This document shows, one piece after another, positions 41,915-49,873 of a stretch of DNA of 64,000 nt (positions are counted from its first letter, which is position 1; the number at the start of each line of letters is the position of its first letter). This stretch comes from Chitinophaga sp. CF118 (GTDB lineage Bacteria; Bacteroidota; Bacteroidia; Chitinophagales; Chitinophagaceae): contig NZ_FOMK01000002.1 of the NCBI RefSeq assembly GCF_900112615.1, forward strand, positions 620,001-684,000, in the 5' to 3' direction. Position numbers and translations under genes: made by a program. The notes below the pieces were generated by a model that saw only the letters and a list, made by a program, of their open reading frames with translations, had not been told where the DNA came from and searched no databases.

Positions 41915-42502
41915 CTAAACCGTTTGCTTTCTTACATATTTGGTAAGGATCACGATTACCTGTCCTTCTATTTTACCTTCAATCTGTTCTGTATTATTTT
42001 CCACCAGCCGAATATTTTTCACAACTGTACCCAGCTTTGCATTGAGGGTGGTCCCCTTTACATCCAGCGATTTTGTGAGCACAACAGTATCACCGCTTTG
42101 CAATACCGTACCATTGCTATCTTTGTGCAAATCAACAGCATCATCGTTATCGTGATCTCCGGTTGATTTGGCCCAGGCCAATGTTTCATCACTCAGGTAC
42201 ATCATATCCAGGCTTTCCATCGCCCAGCTTTCCTGCTTTAAACGATTCAACATACGCCAGGAAACTACCTGCATACCGGGCACTTCACTCCACATAGTAT
42301 CAGATAAAAAACGCCAGTGTTTGCTATCTAATTCTGCTTTTTTATCGATCTGAGCCCGGCAGGTATCGCAGATTAAAATACTATCATCTGCATCACTGGT
42401 GGGTCCCGGAGGTACTTCATATACCTTTAAAGCATCGCCAGACTGGCATAATTCGCATTTGTTATCACTCCTTTTCTGTAGTTGTTCTTCCAGTTTTGTC
42501 AT
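41915..42502 (-). CDS. PhnA/YjdM-domain protein
   Basis: 195 aa, cytoplasmic. The N-terminal zinc ribbon has Cys pairs CELC (about residues 16-19) and CDTC (about 45-48). The C-terminal 70 residues form the SH3-like PhnA domain (DSNGTVLQSGDTVVLTKSLD, then KLGTVVKNIRLVEN and VIVILTKYVRK). Despite its name the family is not known to cut phosphonates; its role is uncertain. The gene is preceded by a SUKH-like gene in the same direction (gap 60 nt) and could be co-transcribed with it. Confidence 0.9.
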   Translation of the reverse strand: MTKLEEQLQKRSDNKCELCQSGDALKVYEVPPGPTSDADDSILICDTCRAQIDKKAELDSKHWRFLSDTMWSEVPGMQVVSWRMLNRLKQESWAMESLDMMYLSDETLAWAKSTGDHDNDDAVDLHKDSNGTVLQSGDTVVLTKSLDVKGTTLNAKLGTVVKNIRLVENNTEQIEGKIEGQVIVILTKYVRKQTV

Positions 42503-42562
42503 ACTATTATTAGAAATATGGGGCGAATGTAATACTTTTTTCTTCGGATTTTAACCTGGACA

Positions 42563-43177
42563 CTATTCCTCTGTCTGCTCTTTCAGACTTTCTAAATAAT
42601 CTTTTCTGAGTGATAATATTATTTCCAATTCTTCTTTCCAGAATCCACGGCCCGTTAATGCCAGTTCATCAATTTCGATCATCTGTTTTTTTAAGATCTC
42701 AAATTGAGCATCTGTGAAATAACAATTCCGTATTCCCTCTTCTCCATACTCCCTCATAATATCATCTTCAAAATCTCTGTAAATAATTAAAAAGTTTGCC
42801 AGATGATTGATAGAGGTATTGAAGAATACCGATTGAAAGTTATTCTTATGTTCCAATTGTTCTATCTGGTCATTACTACTTGTATTAACAACAATAGGAT
42901 CGCCATCCCGGCATAACCCGATGTTGATATACTTTTCATATTCTGCCTGCAGGTTTCCAAAATTGAATTGTTCTGTCAGTTTGTTAATTCCGTCTATGAT
43001 ACTTGTTGAATCATCAGCAAAAGATAAAAACGGTGATGCATATACTGGTAGTCCTGATATTGTCAGGAACTCATTTGTAAAAGGGAGTATATTAAAACGA
43101 ATGAGCCGTTCGGGCGATATCGGGGAAAGAGGTTGATCCGTGTTTCTCCAGTCACATTTAAATTGCTGAGGTGTCAT
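42563..43177 (-). CDS. SUKH-like (SMI1/KNR4 type) immunity-family protein
   Basis: 204 aa from ATG 43177, because the promoter element at 43196-43203 would place transcription start downstream of the upstream ATGs at 43195-43198. The order LIRFNILPFTNEFLTISGLP (about residues 25-44), YEKYINIGLCRDGDPIVVNT (about 80-99) and FFNTSINHLANFLIIYRDF (about 118-136) follows the SUKH fold. SUKH proteins are commonly immunity proteins against secreted toxins, but no toxin gene is nearby, so a solo immunity gene or another role is possible. Fold assignment is from pattern only. Confidence 0.6.
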   Translation of the reverse strand: MTPQQFKCDWRNTDQPLSPISPERLIRFNILPFTNEFLTISGLPVYASPFLSFADDSTSIIDGINKLTEQFNFGNLQAEYEKYINIGLCRDGDPIVVNTSSNDQIEQLEHKNNFQSVFFNTSINHLANFLIIYRDFEDDIMREYGEEGIRNCYFTDAQFEILKKQMIEIDELALTGRGFWKEELEIILSLRKDYLESLKEQTEE

Positions 43178-43195
43178 GTTAATATAAGCTAGCAT

Positions 43196-43203
43196 CAAAG
43201 ATA
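43196..43203 (-). promoter_or_regulatory. -7 promoter element (TATCTTTG) of the SUKH-like gene
   Basis: Perfect TAnnTTTG match on the minus strand, 18 nt before ATG 43177. It decides the start of that gene. Confidence 0.5.
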
Positions 43204-43294
43204 ATCAATATATTGGAGTGGTGCTATAGGTGAAATTTTCAAGGTTCAGGCTGCTTCTGATAGATCCATTTAAATAGTGTGAAGGTTGCACAAT

Positions 43295-43335
43295 AAAAAA
43301 CTTCCGACTAATGAATCATTTGCCGGAAGTTTTTT
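43295..43335. terminator. Terminator of the AraC gene
   Basis: AAAAAACTTCCG pairs with CGGAAGTTTTTT around a 17-nt loop, 27 nt past the stop at 43363; potentially active on both strands. Confidence 0.8.
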
Positions 43336-43362
43336 AATTATACATAAACGAGCCTTATATTG

Positions 43363-44169
43363 TCAGATCTTTGAGGGACCAACACCATACATCTTTTTAA
43401 AAGCAAAGGAGAAATGAGAAAGGTCCTCAAATCCCAGATCCAGATAAACATCTGACGGTGCTTTGCCTTTTTCTTTAATGAGATAATGCGCCTCCTGTAA
43501 CCTTCTTTGCTGTAGCCAACGGCTGGGTGTACTATGAAAGATCTTTTCAAAATCGCGTTTAAAAGTAGTGAGACTCCTTCCGGTTAAATAAGCAAACCTT
43601 TTCAGTTCCACATTGAAGTGATAGTTCTGCTGCATGAAGCCTTCCAGATCTATTTTATCAGGCTCTGAAAAATCGAACAGCACATCTTTCAAATCCGGTC
43701 TTGTATGTAGCAGCAGCAAAATGGCTTCTTTTAATTTCAGCGCCACCAGGTTTTCATTGCCCGCCCGCGTAATCTGGTCGTATGGTTTCAGCGAATCAAG
43801 ATATCCTTTATAAAGTGGATCTGGCTGTAGACTGATAATACTCTCCGCTCCTGTCCACTTCTCCGCCTTGTAGCCATATTCCATACTGAAATTACGCAGG
43901 GTTTGCTGATCAAGATAAATGGAGAGGGATTTGTACTCACCATTTACCTGTGGTTGCTTGGCGAATTTAACCAGGTGATTTTTCCTCAGGAACCTGAAAT
44001 CACCTTCTCCGAAAATGTATTCTTTATTACCATCATTCATTATCAGAGTGCCTGCTATGTGATAGCTGAATACGTGATCCTTAACAAACTGTTCTCCCTC
44101 TCTACTCCTGGAAACATAACAGGAGTAGAGTATCGGCGTAAGGCTTTTGTCATCTTGCGATTTCGTCAT
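43363..44169 (-). CDS. AraC-family transcriptional regulator
   Basis: 268 aa from ATG 44169. A cupin-like N-terminal ligand domain (about residues 25-100; YIFGEGDFRFLRKNHLVKFA) is followed by the AraC DNA-binding domain (about 170-265: NVELKRFAYLTGRSLTTFKRDF, PSDVYLDLGFEDLSHFSFAFK). The start is placed at the second ATG because the -7 element TAAATTTG at 44177-44184 would start transcription next to it. It lies 23 nt downstream of an SDR gene in the same direction and probably regulates it. Confidence 0.92.
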   Translation of the reverse strand: MTKSQDDKSLTPILYSCYVSRSREGEQFVKDHVFSYHIAGTLIMNDGNKEYIFGEGDFRFLRKNHLVKFAKQPQVNGEYKSLSIYLDQQTLRNFSMEYGYKAEKWTGAESIISLQPDPLYKGYLDSLKPYDQITRAGNENLVALKLKEAILLLLHTRPDLKDVLFDFSEPDKIDLEGFMQQNYHFNVELKRFAYLTGRSLTTFKRDFEKIFHSTPSRWLQQRRLQEAHYLIKEKGKAPSDVYLDLGFEDLSHFSFAFKKMYGVGPSKI

Positions 44170-44176
44170 AACCATC

Positions 44177-44184
44177 CAAATTTA
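44177..44184 (-). promoter_or_regulatory. -7 promoter element (TAAATTTG) of the AraC gene
   Basis: Perfect TAnnTTTG match on the minus strand ending 7 nt before ATG 44169, giving a leaderless message. It lies in the short gap after the SDR stop codon. Confidence 0.45.
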
Positions 44185-44192
44185 CAAAACGG

Positions 44193-45071
44193 CTATGACT
44201 TCACATAAGTCTGGCCAAGTTTCGTTTCCAGGAAATTCTCTGCACTGTCATGGTCTGTAGAAAGTGTTACCGGCATCCATTTTTCGAATTCTTCCTGTCT
44301 TGCTTTATCAGCCATCTTTAATAATCCTGCTGCTTCGCTACCTAATACAAGGTGTACCGGAGGTGCCGGTTCATTTACCACGTTGATCATGGCTTTCGCA
44401 GCTTTTTCAGGATCTCCCATTGGAACGAATTTTCCGCTTTTAAAATAGTCGACCCTGGCACCCACTGTTGCTTCATATCCTTCTATTGCAGGTGCATAAC
44501 TCATAGATGCTCCTGCCCAATCTGTGCGAAAACCACCCGGTTCTACACATGTTACATAAATACCCAGGGGAGCCACTTCTTTAGCCAATGCTTCACTGAA
44601 ACCACCTAATCCGAATTTAGCAGCCTGGTACATAGTAAGACCCGCATTCCCTACACGGCCACCAACAGAACTGATTTGCAGGATCCGTCCGGAGCGCTGC
44701 TTACGCATATAAGGCAATACAATGCGCGTTATCTCTATTGGCGCGTATAGGTTTGTTTCCAGTTGACTACGAACCTGTTCATCTGTAAAAGCCTCAGCAG
44801 CACCAATGATCCCAAAACCAGCATTGTTTACCAATACATCTATCCGTCCGAAATGTTTTACGGTATCGGCTACAGCTGTTGCAATCTGCCAGTTATCCGT
44901 TACGTCCAGCTTAACGGGATAAATCTGATCCGGATATTTTTCTATGAGATCTTTCAACTGTTCAGGGTTACGGGCAGTTGCTGCCACTTTATCTCCATTA
45001 GCAAGTACAGCTTCTGTAAGATTTCTTCCCAGTCCGCGGGAACTTCCTGTTATAAACCAAATCTTTGTCAT
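44193..45071 (-). CDS. Short-chain dehydrogenase/reductase
   Basis: 292 aa. The Rossmann cofactor motif is TGSSRGLG (residues 8-15), the NNAG motif follows at about 87, and the active site is YQAAK (about 155-159) with Ser in ISSVGG. The C-terminal region (about 200-290) is longer than in minimal SDRs. Probably uses NADP, since an Arg follows the Gly-rich motif; substrate unknown. It is the first gene of a probable operon with the AraC gene and has its own promoter element at 45088. Confidence 0.95.
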   Translation of the reverse strand: MTKIWFITGSSRGLGRNLTEAVLANGDKVAATARNPEQLKDLIEKYPDQIYPVKLDVTDNWQIATAVADTVKHFGRIDVLVNNAGFGIIGAAEAFTDEQVRSQLETNLYAPIEITRIVLPYMRKQRSGRILQISSVGGRVGNAGLTMYQAAKFGLGGFSEALAKEVAPLGIYVTCVEPGGFRTDWAGASMSYAPAIEGYEATVGARVDYFKSGKFVPMGDPEKAAKAMINVVNEPAPPVHLVLGSEAAGLLKMADKARQEEFEKWMPVTLSTDHDSAENFLETKLGQTYVKS

Positions 45072-45087
45072 TGTTGTTAATTTTCAA

Positions 45088-45095
45088 CAAAGGTA
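45088..45095 (-). promoter_or_regulatory. -7 promoter element (TACCTTTG) of the SDR gene
   Basis: Perfect TAnnTTTG match on the minus strand, 16 nt before ATG 45071. Confidence 0.5.
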
Positions 45096-45163
45096 GGAGC
45101 TATACATTGCGGCTGCTTTGTTGAAACGTCCTAATTGGTTTGCTAAAAGGGTCATTAAGACAA

Positions 45164-45195
45164 AAAAAGACATACGGCGATCCGTACATCTTTTT
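45164..45195. terminator. Orphan terminator-like hairpin in a divergent region
   Basis: AAAAAGACATACGG and CCGTACATCTTTTT pair with 12 of 14 matches. Both flanking genes point away, so it ends no visible gene. The 306-bp gap 45072-45377 contains nothing else recognisable besides the SDR promoter. Confidence 0.5.
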
Positions 45196-45377
45196 CGCTA
45201 TTGGAAACTATTATGTGTAGTCAAGGGATTAACTCACATCATCTTTGCTTTAGTAATGTAAAAATACCCCGGCCGTTGTAGCGAAAAAATGACGGGAGTC
45301 AATGAGAGAACTGATTGAAATGTTCATATTCAGTTAACATTCAATCCTTATATTGTGAATCTACCACTTTAAGACGC

Positions 45378-46211
45378 ATGAAATATTCCTTCTTTTTTTT
45401 CCTGATGATGTTGCCGGCCTGCAGCAATAAACAAAAAGCGATCAAAATGAAAGGTTCTGATACAGAAGTAAACCTTGCGGTAGTATTAGCTGAACATTTT
45501 TATAAAGTAAACAACGACCATAGCCTTGCTATTTCCGGTGGTGGTTCAGGGCTGGGTATTGCTTCGCTGCTCAATGGGCAGGCAGATATCGCCAACTCCA
45601 GCAGACCTCTTACCGGAGAAGAAAAAACACTTTTTAAAGTAAGAAACATTGACCTGAAGACGATTGTATTTGCAGAAGATGCCACTGCCTTTATTGTACA
45701 TAACAACTTTCCGGTTGACTCTATAGACGTGCATACCCTGGCAACCATATTAAGTGGTGCCTGTAAAACCTGGCAGCCGGTAACTGGCCTGCCGGTGCCT
45801 GTAAACATTTACGGCAGACAAAGCAATTCAGGAACGCATTCATTTGTACGCAATAAACTAGCCATCCAGTTTAGCCGGGAGGCAAAAGAAATGAATGGTA
45901 ATGCACAGATTATGGAGGGCATTAAGGCCGATGAATCAGGAATCGGTTATGTAGGCGCAGGATATATCATACATGATAGTAAAGGCAAACAAGCAGTAAA
46001 AGTATTGCGGATAACTGAGCGTATTGGTAAGCAGGCTGTATCTCCTCTTGATGAAAAAGCCATTAATGAACAACGTTATTTCTTTCAGCGTCCATTATAT
46101 CAGTTTGTACGCAGCACTTCATGGAATAAAGTAGTGCCATTCATCAACTTTGAAAAAAGCTCTGCAGGACAGGATATTATACGGGCATCAGGATATTACA
46201 TCATTCAATAA
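45378..46211 (+). CDS. pstS: Phosphate-binding lipoprotein of the Pst transporter
   Basis: 277 aa from ATG 45378, with a lipobox (LPACSNK, Cys16). Phosphate-contact motifs are GSDTEVNL (about residues 27-34), SGGGSGLGIASL (about 55-66) and IANSSRPL (about 72-79), then GRQSNSGTHSFV (about 147-158). Anchored at the outer face of the inner membrane (or, in Bacteroidota, possibly the outer membrane). It delivers phosphate to PstCA. First gene of a tight pstSCAB operon; a TTG upstream (45315) is not a credible start. Confidence 0.93.
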   Translation: MKYSFFFFLMMLPACSNKQKAIKMKGSDTEVNLAVVLAEHFYKVNNDHSLAISGGGSGLGIASLLNGQADIANSSRPLTGEEKTLFKVRNIDLKTIVFAEDATAFIVHNNFPVDSIDVHTLATILSGACKTWQPVTGLPVPVNIYGRQSNSGTHSFVRNKLAIQFSREAKEMNGNAQIMEGIKADESGIGYVGAGYIIHDSKGKQAVKVLRITERIGKQAVSPLDEKAINEQRYFFQRPLYQFVRSTSWNKVVPFINFEKSSAGQDIIRASGYYIIQ

Positions 46212-46224
46212 GGGATTGAACTTT

Positions 46225-47115
46225 ATGAAATTAGCCGCTAGAGAAGCTATAGACAGGTTTGTAAAGATACTGTTCCGGACCACAGGCTTACTGGTAATAG
46301 GAATACTGGGAGGCATTTTTATCATGCTTTTATGGAATACAGTATCTTTTTTTCTGCACATTAAACCGCTTGATTTCTTTACAGCAAATCAATGGAACCC
46401 GGGAGGGCATCATGCCAGTTATGGAATTCTGCCACTGATGGTAAGTACTTCGCTTGTAACACTGGGTGCCATGTTGATCGCTATCCCCCTTGGTATAGGT
46501 ACTGCCGCGTTCATGTCCGAATATGCGAGTAAACGCCTCCGGAATATTTTAAAACCAATGATAGAAATGCTGGCAGCTGTACCCTCTGTCGCTATTGGTT
46601 TTTTAGGCATTGTAATAGTGGGACCTGAAATAGCAAAACTCACTCATCAGGCTAACGGATTAAACGCATTGAATGGCGCAGTACTGCTGGCGATTATGGC
46701 ATTGCCGACTATTATAACAGTGACAGAAGATGCCTTGCAGGCATTACCATCCACCTACCGGGAAGCGAGTTACAGTGTAGGGGCAAACAGGTGGCAAACA
46801 TTGCGTAAAGTGATCATCCCGTCTGCCGCACCAGGGATTATAGCAGCCATAATGTTAGGCGTGGGGCGCGCTATCGGAGAAACCATGACTGTACTGATGG
46901 CTACAGGTAATGCATCTGCTTTTCCTAAAGGATTCTTTCATTCAGTAAGGACAATCACGGCTACCATTGCCATCGAAATGGGAGAAGTCCCATATCAGAC
47001 TACACACTATTACGCATTATTTGCCATTGCGGCGGTATTGTTCATCATTACCCTGCTGGTAAATCTTGCCGGTGAATATTTTGTAAACCGTTACAGAAAA
47101 TATCAGGCAGCATGA
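46225..47115 (+). CDS. pstC: Phosphate ABC transporter permease PstC
   Basis: 296 aa from ATG 46225 (13 nt after the pstS stop). Six membrane helices with the binding-protein-dependent EAA-like loop EASYSVGANRWQTLRKVIIPSAAPGI (about residues 183-208 within it, split motif GANRWQTLRKVIIPSA). The N-terminal cytoplasmic stretch and first helix are typical of PstC. Channel for phosphate, pairing with PstA. It overlaps pstA by 4 nt (ATGA), indicating translational coupling. Confidence 0.95.
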   Translation: MKLAAREAIDRFVKILFRTTGLLVIGILGGIFIMLLWNTVSFFLHIKPLDFFTANQWNPGGHHASYGILPLMVSTSLVTLGAMLIAIPLGIGTAAFMSEYASKRLRNILKPMIEMLAAVPSVAIGFLGIVIVGPEIAKLTHQANGLNALNGAVLLAIMALPTIITVTEDALQALPSTYREASYSVGANRWQTLRKVIIPSAAPGIIAAIMLGVGRAIGETMTVLMATGNASAFPKGFFHSVRTITATIAIEMGEVPYQTTHYYALFAIAAVLFIITLLVNLAGEYFVNRYRKYQAA

Positions 47116-47957
47116 TGAAGAAATTTTCGCCGGTTATAGAGTGGTTTACCCTGCTTTTCTGCACGGGTACCGTATTATTATTCCTCATAGCCATATTATG
47201 GGATTTAATAAGCAGAGGCTGGTCTTCCTTATCCTGGGAATTTATTACAGCCCTGCCTTCTGATGGAATGACCAAAGGAGGAATCCTGCCTGCTATTACA
47301 GGCACCGTAATTTTAACACTACTCACCGCCCTACTGGCGGTACCGTTAGGCATCAGCTGTGCCATCTATTTGAACGAATATGCAAAGGATGGCTGGTTGA
47401 CACGGTTAATCAGGGCTTCTATCCGTAACCTGTCTGGCGTGCCATCTATCATATATGGTTTGTTTGGACTGGCGCTGTTTGTACAAGGGTTCCGCATGGG
47501 CACATCTATGCTGGCTGCCGGCTTCACCCTTGGTCTTTTATCCCTTCCTTATATCATTTCTACTACCGAAGAGGCTTTAAGAAGAATCCCTGCCAGTACA
47601 AGAGAAGCTGCACTGGGAGTGGGTGCCACACAGTTCGAATCCATCCGTGATGTGGTGCTGCCATCGGCTCTGCCAGGCATCCTTACTGGTATAGTATTAA
47701 CCCTATCAAGAGCAGCAGGTGAAACGGCTCCTATTCTCTTTACCGGGGTAGCCTTTTATATCAATGGCTCATCCGGTTATCTGAACCAGGAATTCATGGC
47801 ACTCCCCTATCACCTGTATATGTTATCTACCCAGCACCAGGCTATTGAGCAGGTAAGACCGCTGGCTTACGGCACAGCGCTCGTATTGGTGATGGTGGTA
47901 TTCCTGCTGAATTTAACTGCATTTTATATCCGTTACAAGTATAGAAATAATGAGTGA
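47112..47957 (+). CDS. pstA: Phosphate ABC transporter permease PstA
   Basis: 281 aa with six helices. The family start KGGILPAITGTVILTLLTAL (about residues 55-74) and the EAA loop REAALGVGATQFESIRDVVL (about 159-178) match PstA. It forms the phosphate channel with PstC. Its end overlaps the pstB start by 8 nt. Confidence 0.95.
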   Translation: MMKKFSPVIEWFTLLFCTGTVLLFLIAILWDLISRGWSSLSWEFITALPSDGMTKGGILPAITGTVILTLLTALLAVPLGISCAIYLNEYAKDGWLTRLIRASIRNLSGVPSIIYGLFGLALFVQGFRMGTSMLAAGFTLGLLSLPYIISTTEEALRRIPASTREAALGVGATQFESIRDVVLPSALPGILTGIVLTLSRAAGETAPILFTGVAFYINGSSGYLNQEFMALPYHLYMLSTQHQAIEQVRPLAYGTALVLVMVVFLLNLTAFYIRYKYRNNE

Positions 47958-48711
47958 AGAAATTATAAAGTTATCGGCACAGGGCATAAATCTCTGGTTT
48001 GGAAATAAGCAGGTACTGAAAAATGTTTCGGTTACATTTCCAGAGAGAAAGGTGACAGCGCTTATTGGTCCGTCGGGATGTGGAAAAAGCACATTGCTGC
48101 GTTGTTTTAACCGTATGCATGATCTTTCACCTGATGCGCGGATTGAAGGAAAATTTATGCTCGAAAATCAGGATCTGTACGATAAAAAGGTTTCTGTAAC
48201 GCAGGTACGTAAACGGGTAGGCATGGTATTTCAGAAAGCGAACCCTTTTCCCAAGGGCATCTATGAAAACATTAACTACGGTTTAAAGATCAATGATGTT
48301 CCTTCAAAGGAAAGACCTGGAATTATTGAACAGGCACTGAAAGAAAGTTATTTATGGGAAGAGGTGAAAGATGATCTGAAGAAGCCGGCCACCCGTATGT
48401 CTGGCGGGCAGCAGCAAAGACTCTGCATAGCCCGGACAGTAGCTTTGCGGCCGGAAGTGATATTGATGGATGAACCCTGTTCTGCACTTGACCCTATCAG
48501 TACCCGGAAGGTTGAAGAATTAATTGTGCAGTTGAAAGAACAATATACCATTGTGATTGTAACACACAATATGCAGCAGGCACAAAGAGTGGCAGATAAA
48601 ACTATTTTTATGTATCTGGGAGAAGTGGTAGAGGAAGGTAATACAAATGACATTTTCAATAATCCTGTGAAAGAACTGACTAAAAATTATGTAAGCGGAC
48701 ATTTTGGATAA
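47950..48711 (+). CDS. pstB: Phosphate ABC transporter ATP-binding protein PstB
   Basis: 253 aa. Walker A GPSGCGKST (about residues 38-46), Q loop FQKANPFPKGI (about 93), signature MSGGQQQR (about 150-157), Walker B VILMDEPCSALDP (about 171-183) and H switch VTHNM (about 207). The PNPFPK and CSALDP details are diagnostic of PstB. It drives phosphate uptake. No phoU or phoBR is next to it, so the control of the system lies elsewhere. Confidence 0.97.
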   Translation: MSEEIIKLSAQGINLWFGNKQVLKNVSVTFPERKVTALIGPSGCGKSTLLRCFNRMHDLSPDARIEGKFMLENQDLYDKKVSVTQVRKRVGMVFQKANPFPKGIYENINYGLKINDVPSKERPGIIEQALKESYLWEEVKDDLKKPATRMSGGQQQRLCIARTVALRPEVILMDEPCSALDPISTRKVEELIVQLKEQYTIVIVTHNMQQAQRVADKTIFMYLGEVVEEGNTNDIFNNPVKELTKNYVSGHFG

Positions 48712-48867
48712 CATCCAAGTGAAAACATGTTGCTGCTCAATGGCTAAAGGTAATTGAATAATTTCTTGGGTATGAACCGGGATTTTTATTAATTTTAATC
48801 AAATTTACTTTATTTTTAAATCCCAACTTTATACATAACATTCATAACCACCCCATAACCCGAGCCA

Positions 48868-49257
48868 ATGGATAAATCATTCCGCATTATCATCATAATA
48901 TTGCTTGCCCTTGCAATTATCAATATAGTACTGATTTTTACTGAAAAGAGTAACCTTAAAGAAGTACAAAGGAACCTTGAAAAGTCTCAACGAAATATTG
49001 ACTCTGCCATTATCAATCTGAATTATTCTAAATCCAGACTGGACTCAATACAGTCAAGCATGGAGACGTTCAAATATTATATCAAGAATATTCAGACGAA
49101 CGTTGCCATCATCAATACAACAAAAGAAATTGAAGAAGCAAAGGGAAGCGCAAAGATGAAGATCAAGCTGGACTCTTTACGAGATAAGGTTTCCGAGCTT
49201 AAGGCAGACTTGAAAGAGACAGATAGCCTTCCTGATATCCAAATAAAATCCTTATGA
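48868..49257 (+). CDS. Small inner-membrane coiled-coil protein
   Basis: 129 aa. One N-terminal membrane helix (FRIIIIILLALAIINIVLIF, residues 5-24) is followed by a long helix of heptad pattern (about 28-125: NLEKSQRNIDSAIINLNYSK, LDSIQSSMETFKYYIKNIQ, KEIEEAKGSAKMKIKLDSLR) that should form a periplasmic coiled coil. It has no known domain. Its stop overlaps the ATG of the next gene by 4 nt (ATGA), so the two are translated together and probably act together. Confidence 0.7.
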   Translation: MDKSFRIIIIILLALAIINIVLIFTEKSNLKEVQRNLEKSQRNIDSAIINLNYSKSRLDSIQSSMETFKYYIKNIQTNVAIINTTKEIEEAKGSAKMKIKLDSLRDKVSELKADLKETDSLPDIQIKSL

Positions 49258-49814
49258 AAAAGTCATTCTTACTCTTTGTGGCAGCTATGTTTTCTGTCAC
49301 ATTGCAATGTATGTCGCAAGACGTAAAAAAGGAATTCAAAGATTGTAGCACTATCAATGTATATACTGCTTTACAGGGTGATACCATCCTTATAAAATGT
49401 GATACTTCTTTCCTTTTGAACAAGCCGACTTTCAATCTCTATCAGAAATATTATAAGAAGGTAAAATCGGGCAGTAGTTCTGTGAAAGAGATCCTTGATA
49501 ATTATGATAATATTATAGTAATGAAGGACAGTATGCTCACTCAGAAGGAGTTTTATTACCAGGAATTAAAACTGCGGTTTGATTCCCTGTCAGATAATTC
49601 ACTGACGTTTATAAACAAGACGAGTGATAGCTTACATGCAGTATCCACAGCATTGGATAGTGCGACCAATAAACTTGTTGACACTCAGAACTTATTAAAA
49701 GATTCGCAAAAGCTGTTGACCCAGGAACGTAAAAAAGCCACCTGGAAAACATTGAAGTTTGGAATAGGTGGTGTAGTGGTAGGCGTTTTAGTAGCATTAT
49801 TGTTATCTAATTAA
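49254..49814 (+). CDS. Exported coiled-coil protein with C-terminal anchor
   Basis: 186 aa. Signal peptide (MKKSFLLFVAAMFSVTLQCMS-Q), a short globular part with two Cys (KDCSTIN, LIKCDTS), then a long coiled coil (about 75-160: LKLRFDSLSDNSLTFINKTS, LDSATNKLVDTQNLLKDSQK) and a C-terminal membrane helix (IGGVVVGVLVALLLS). The coiled coils of this and the preceding protein could pair in the periplasm. Function unknown; no relation to a known secretion or phage lysis pair is shown. Confidence 0.7.
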   Translation: MKKSFLLFVAAMFSVTLQCMSQDVKKEFKDCSTINVYTALQGDTILIKCDTSFLLNKPTFNLYQKYYKKVKSGSSSVKEILDNYDNIIVMKDSMLTQKEFYYQELKLRFDSLSDNSLTFINKTSDSLHAVSTALDSATNKLVDTQNLLKDSQKLLTQERKKATWKTLKFGIGGVVVGVLVALLLSN

Positions 49815-49821
49815 TCCAATA

Positions 49822-49868
49822 ATCAACATCCAATATCTGCTATCTGATGGCAGATATTGGATGTTGAT
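49822..49868. terminator. 19-bp perfect hairpin, convergent
   Basis: Arms 49822-49840 and 49850-49868 pair perfectly around a 9-nt loop (core ATCCAATATCTGC). T runs are weak on both sides, so termination strength is uncertain. It sits between the coiled-coil operon and the LamG-like gene. Confidence 0.65.
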
Positions 49869-49873
49869 CGGAT

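Noticed and set aside
48868-49814. Coiled-coil pair as phage spanins
   Set aside because: No holin or endolysin nearby, and the second protein has a C-terminal membrane helix instead of a lipobox.
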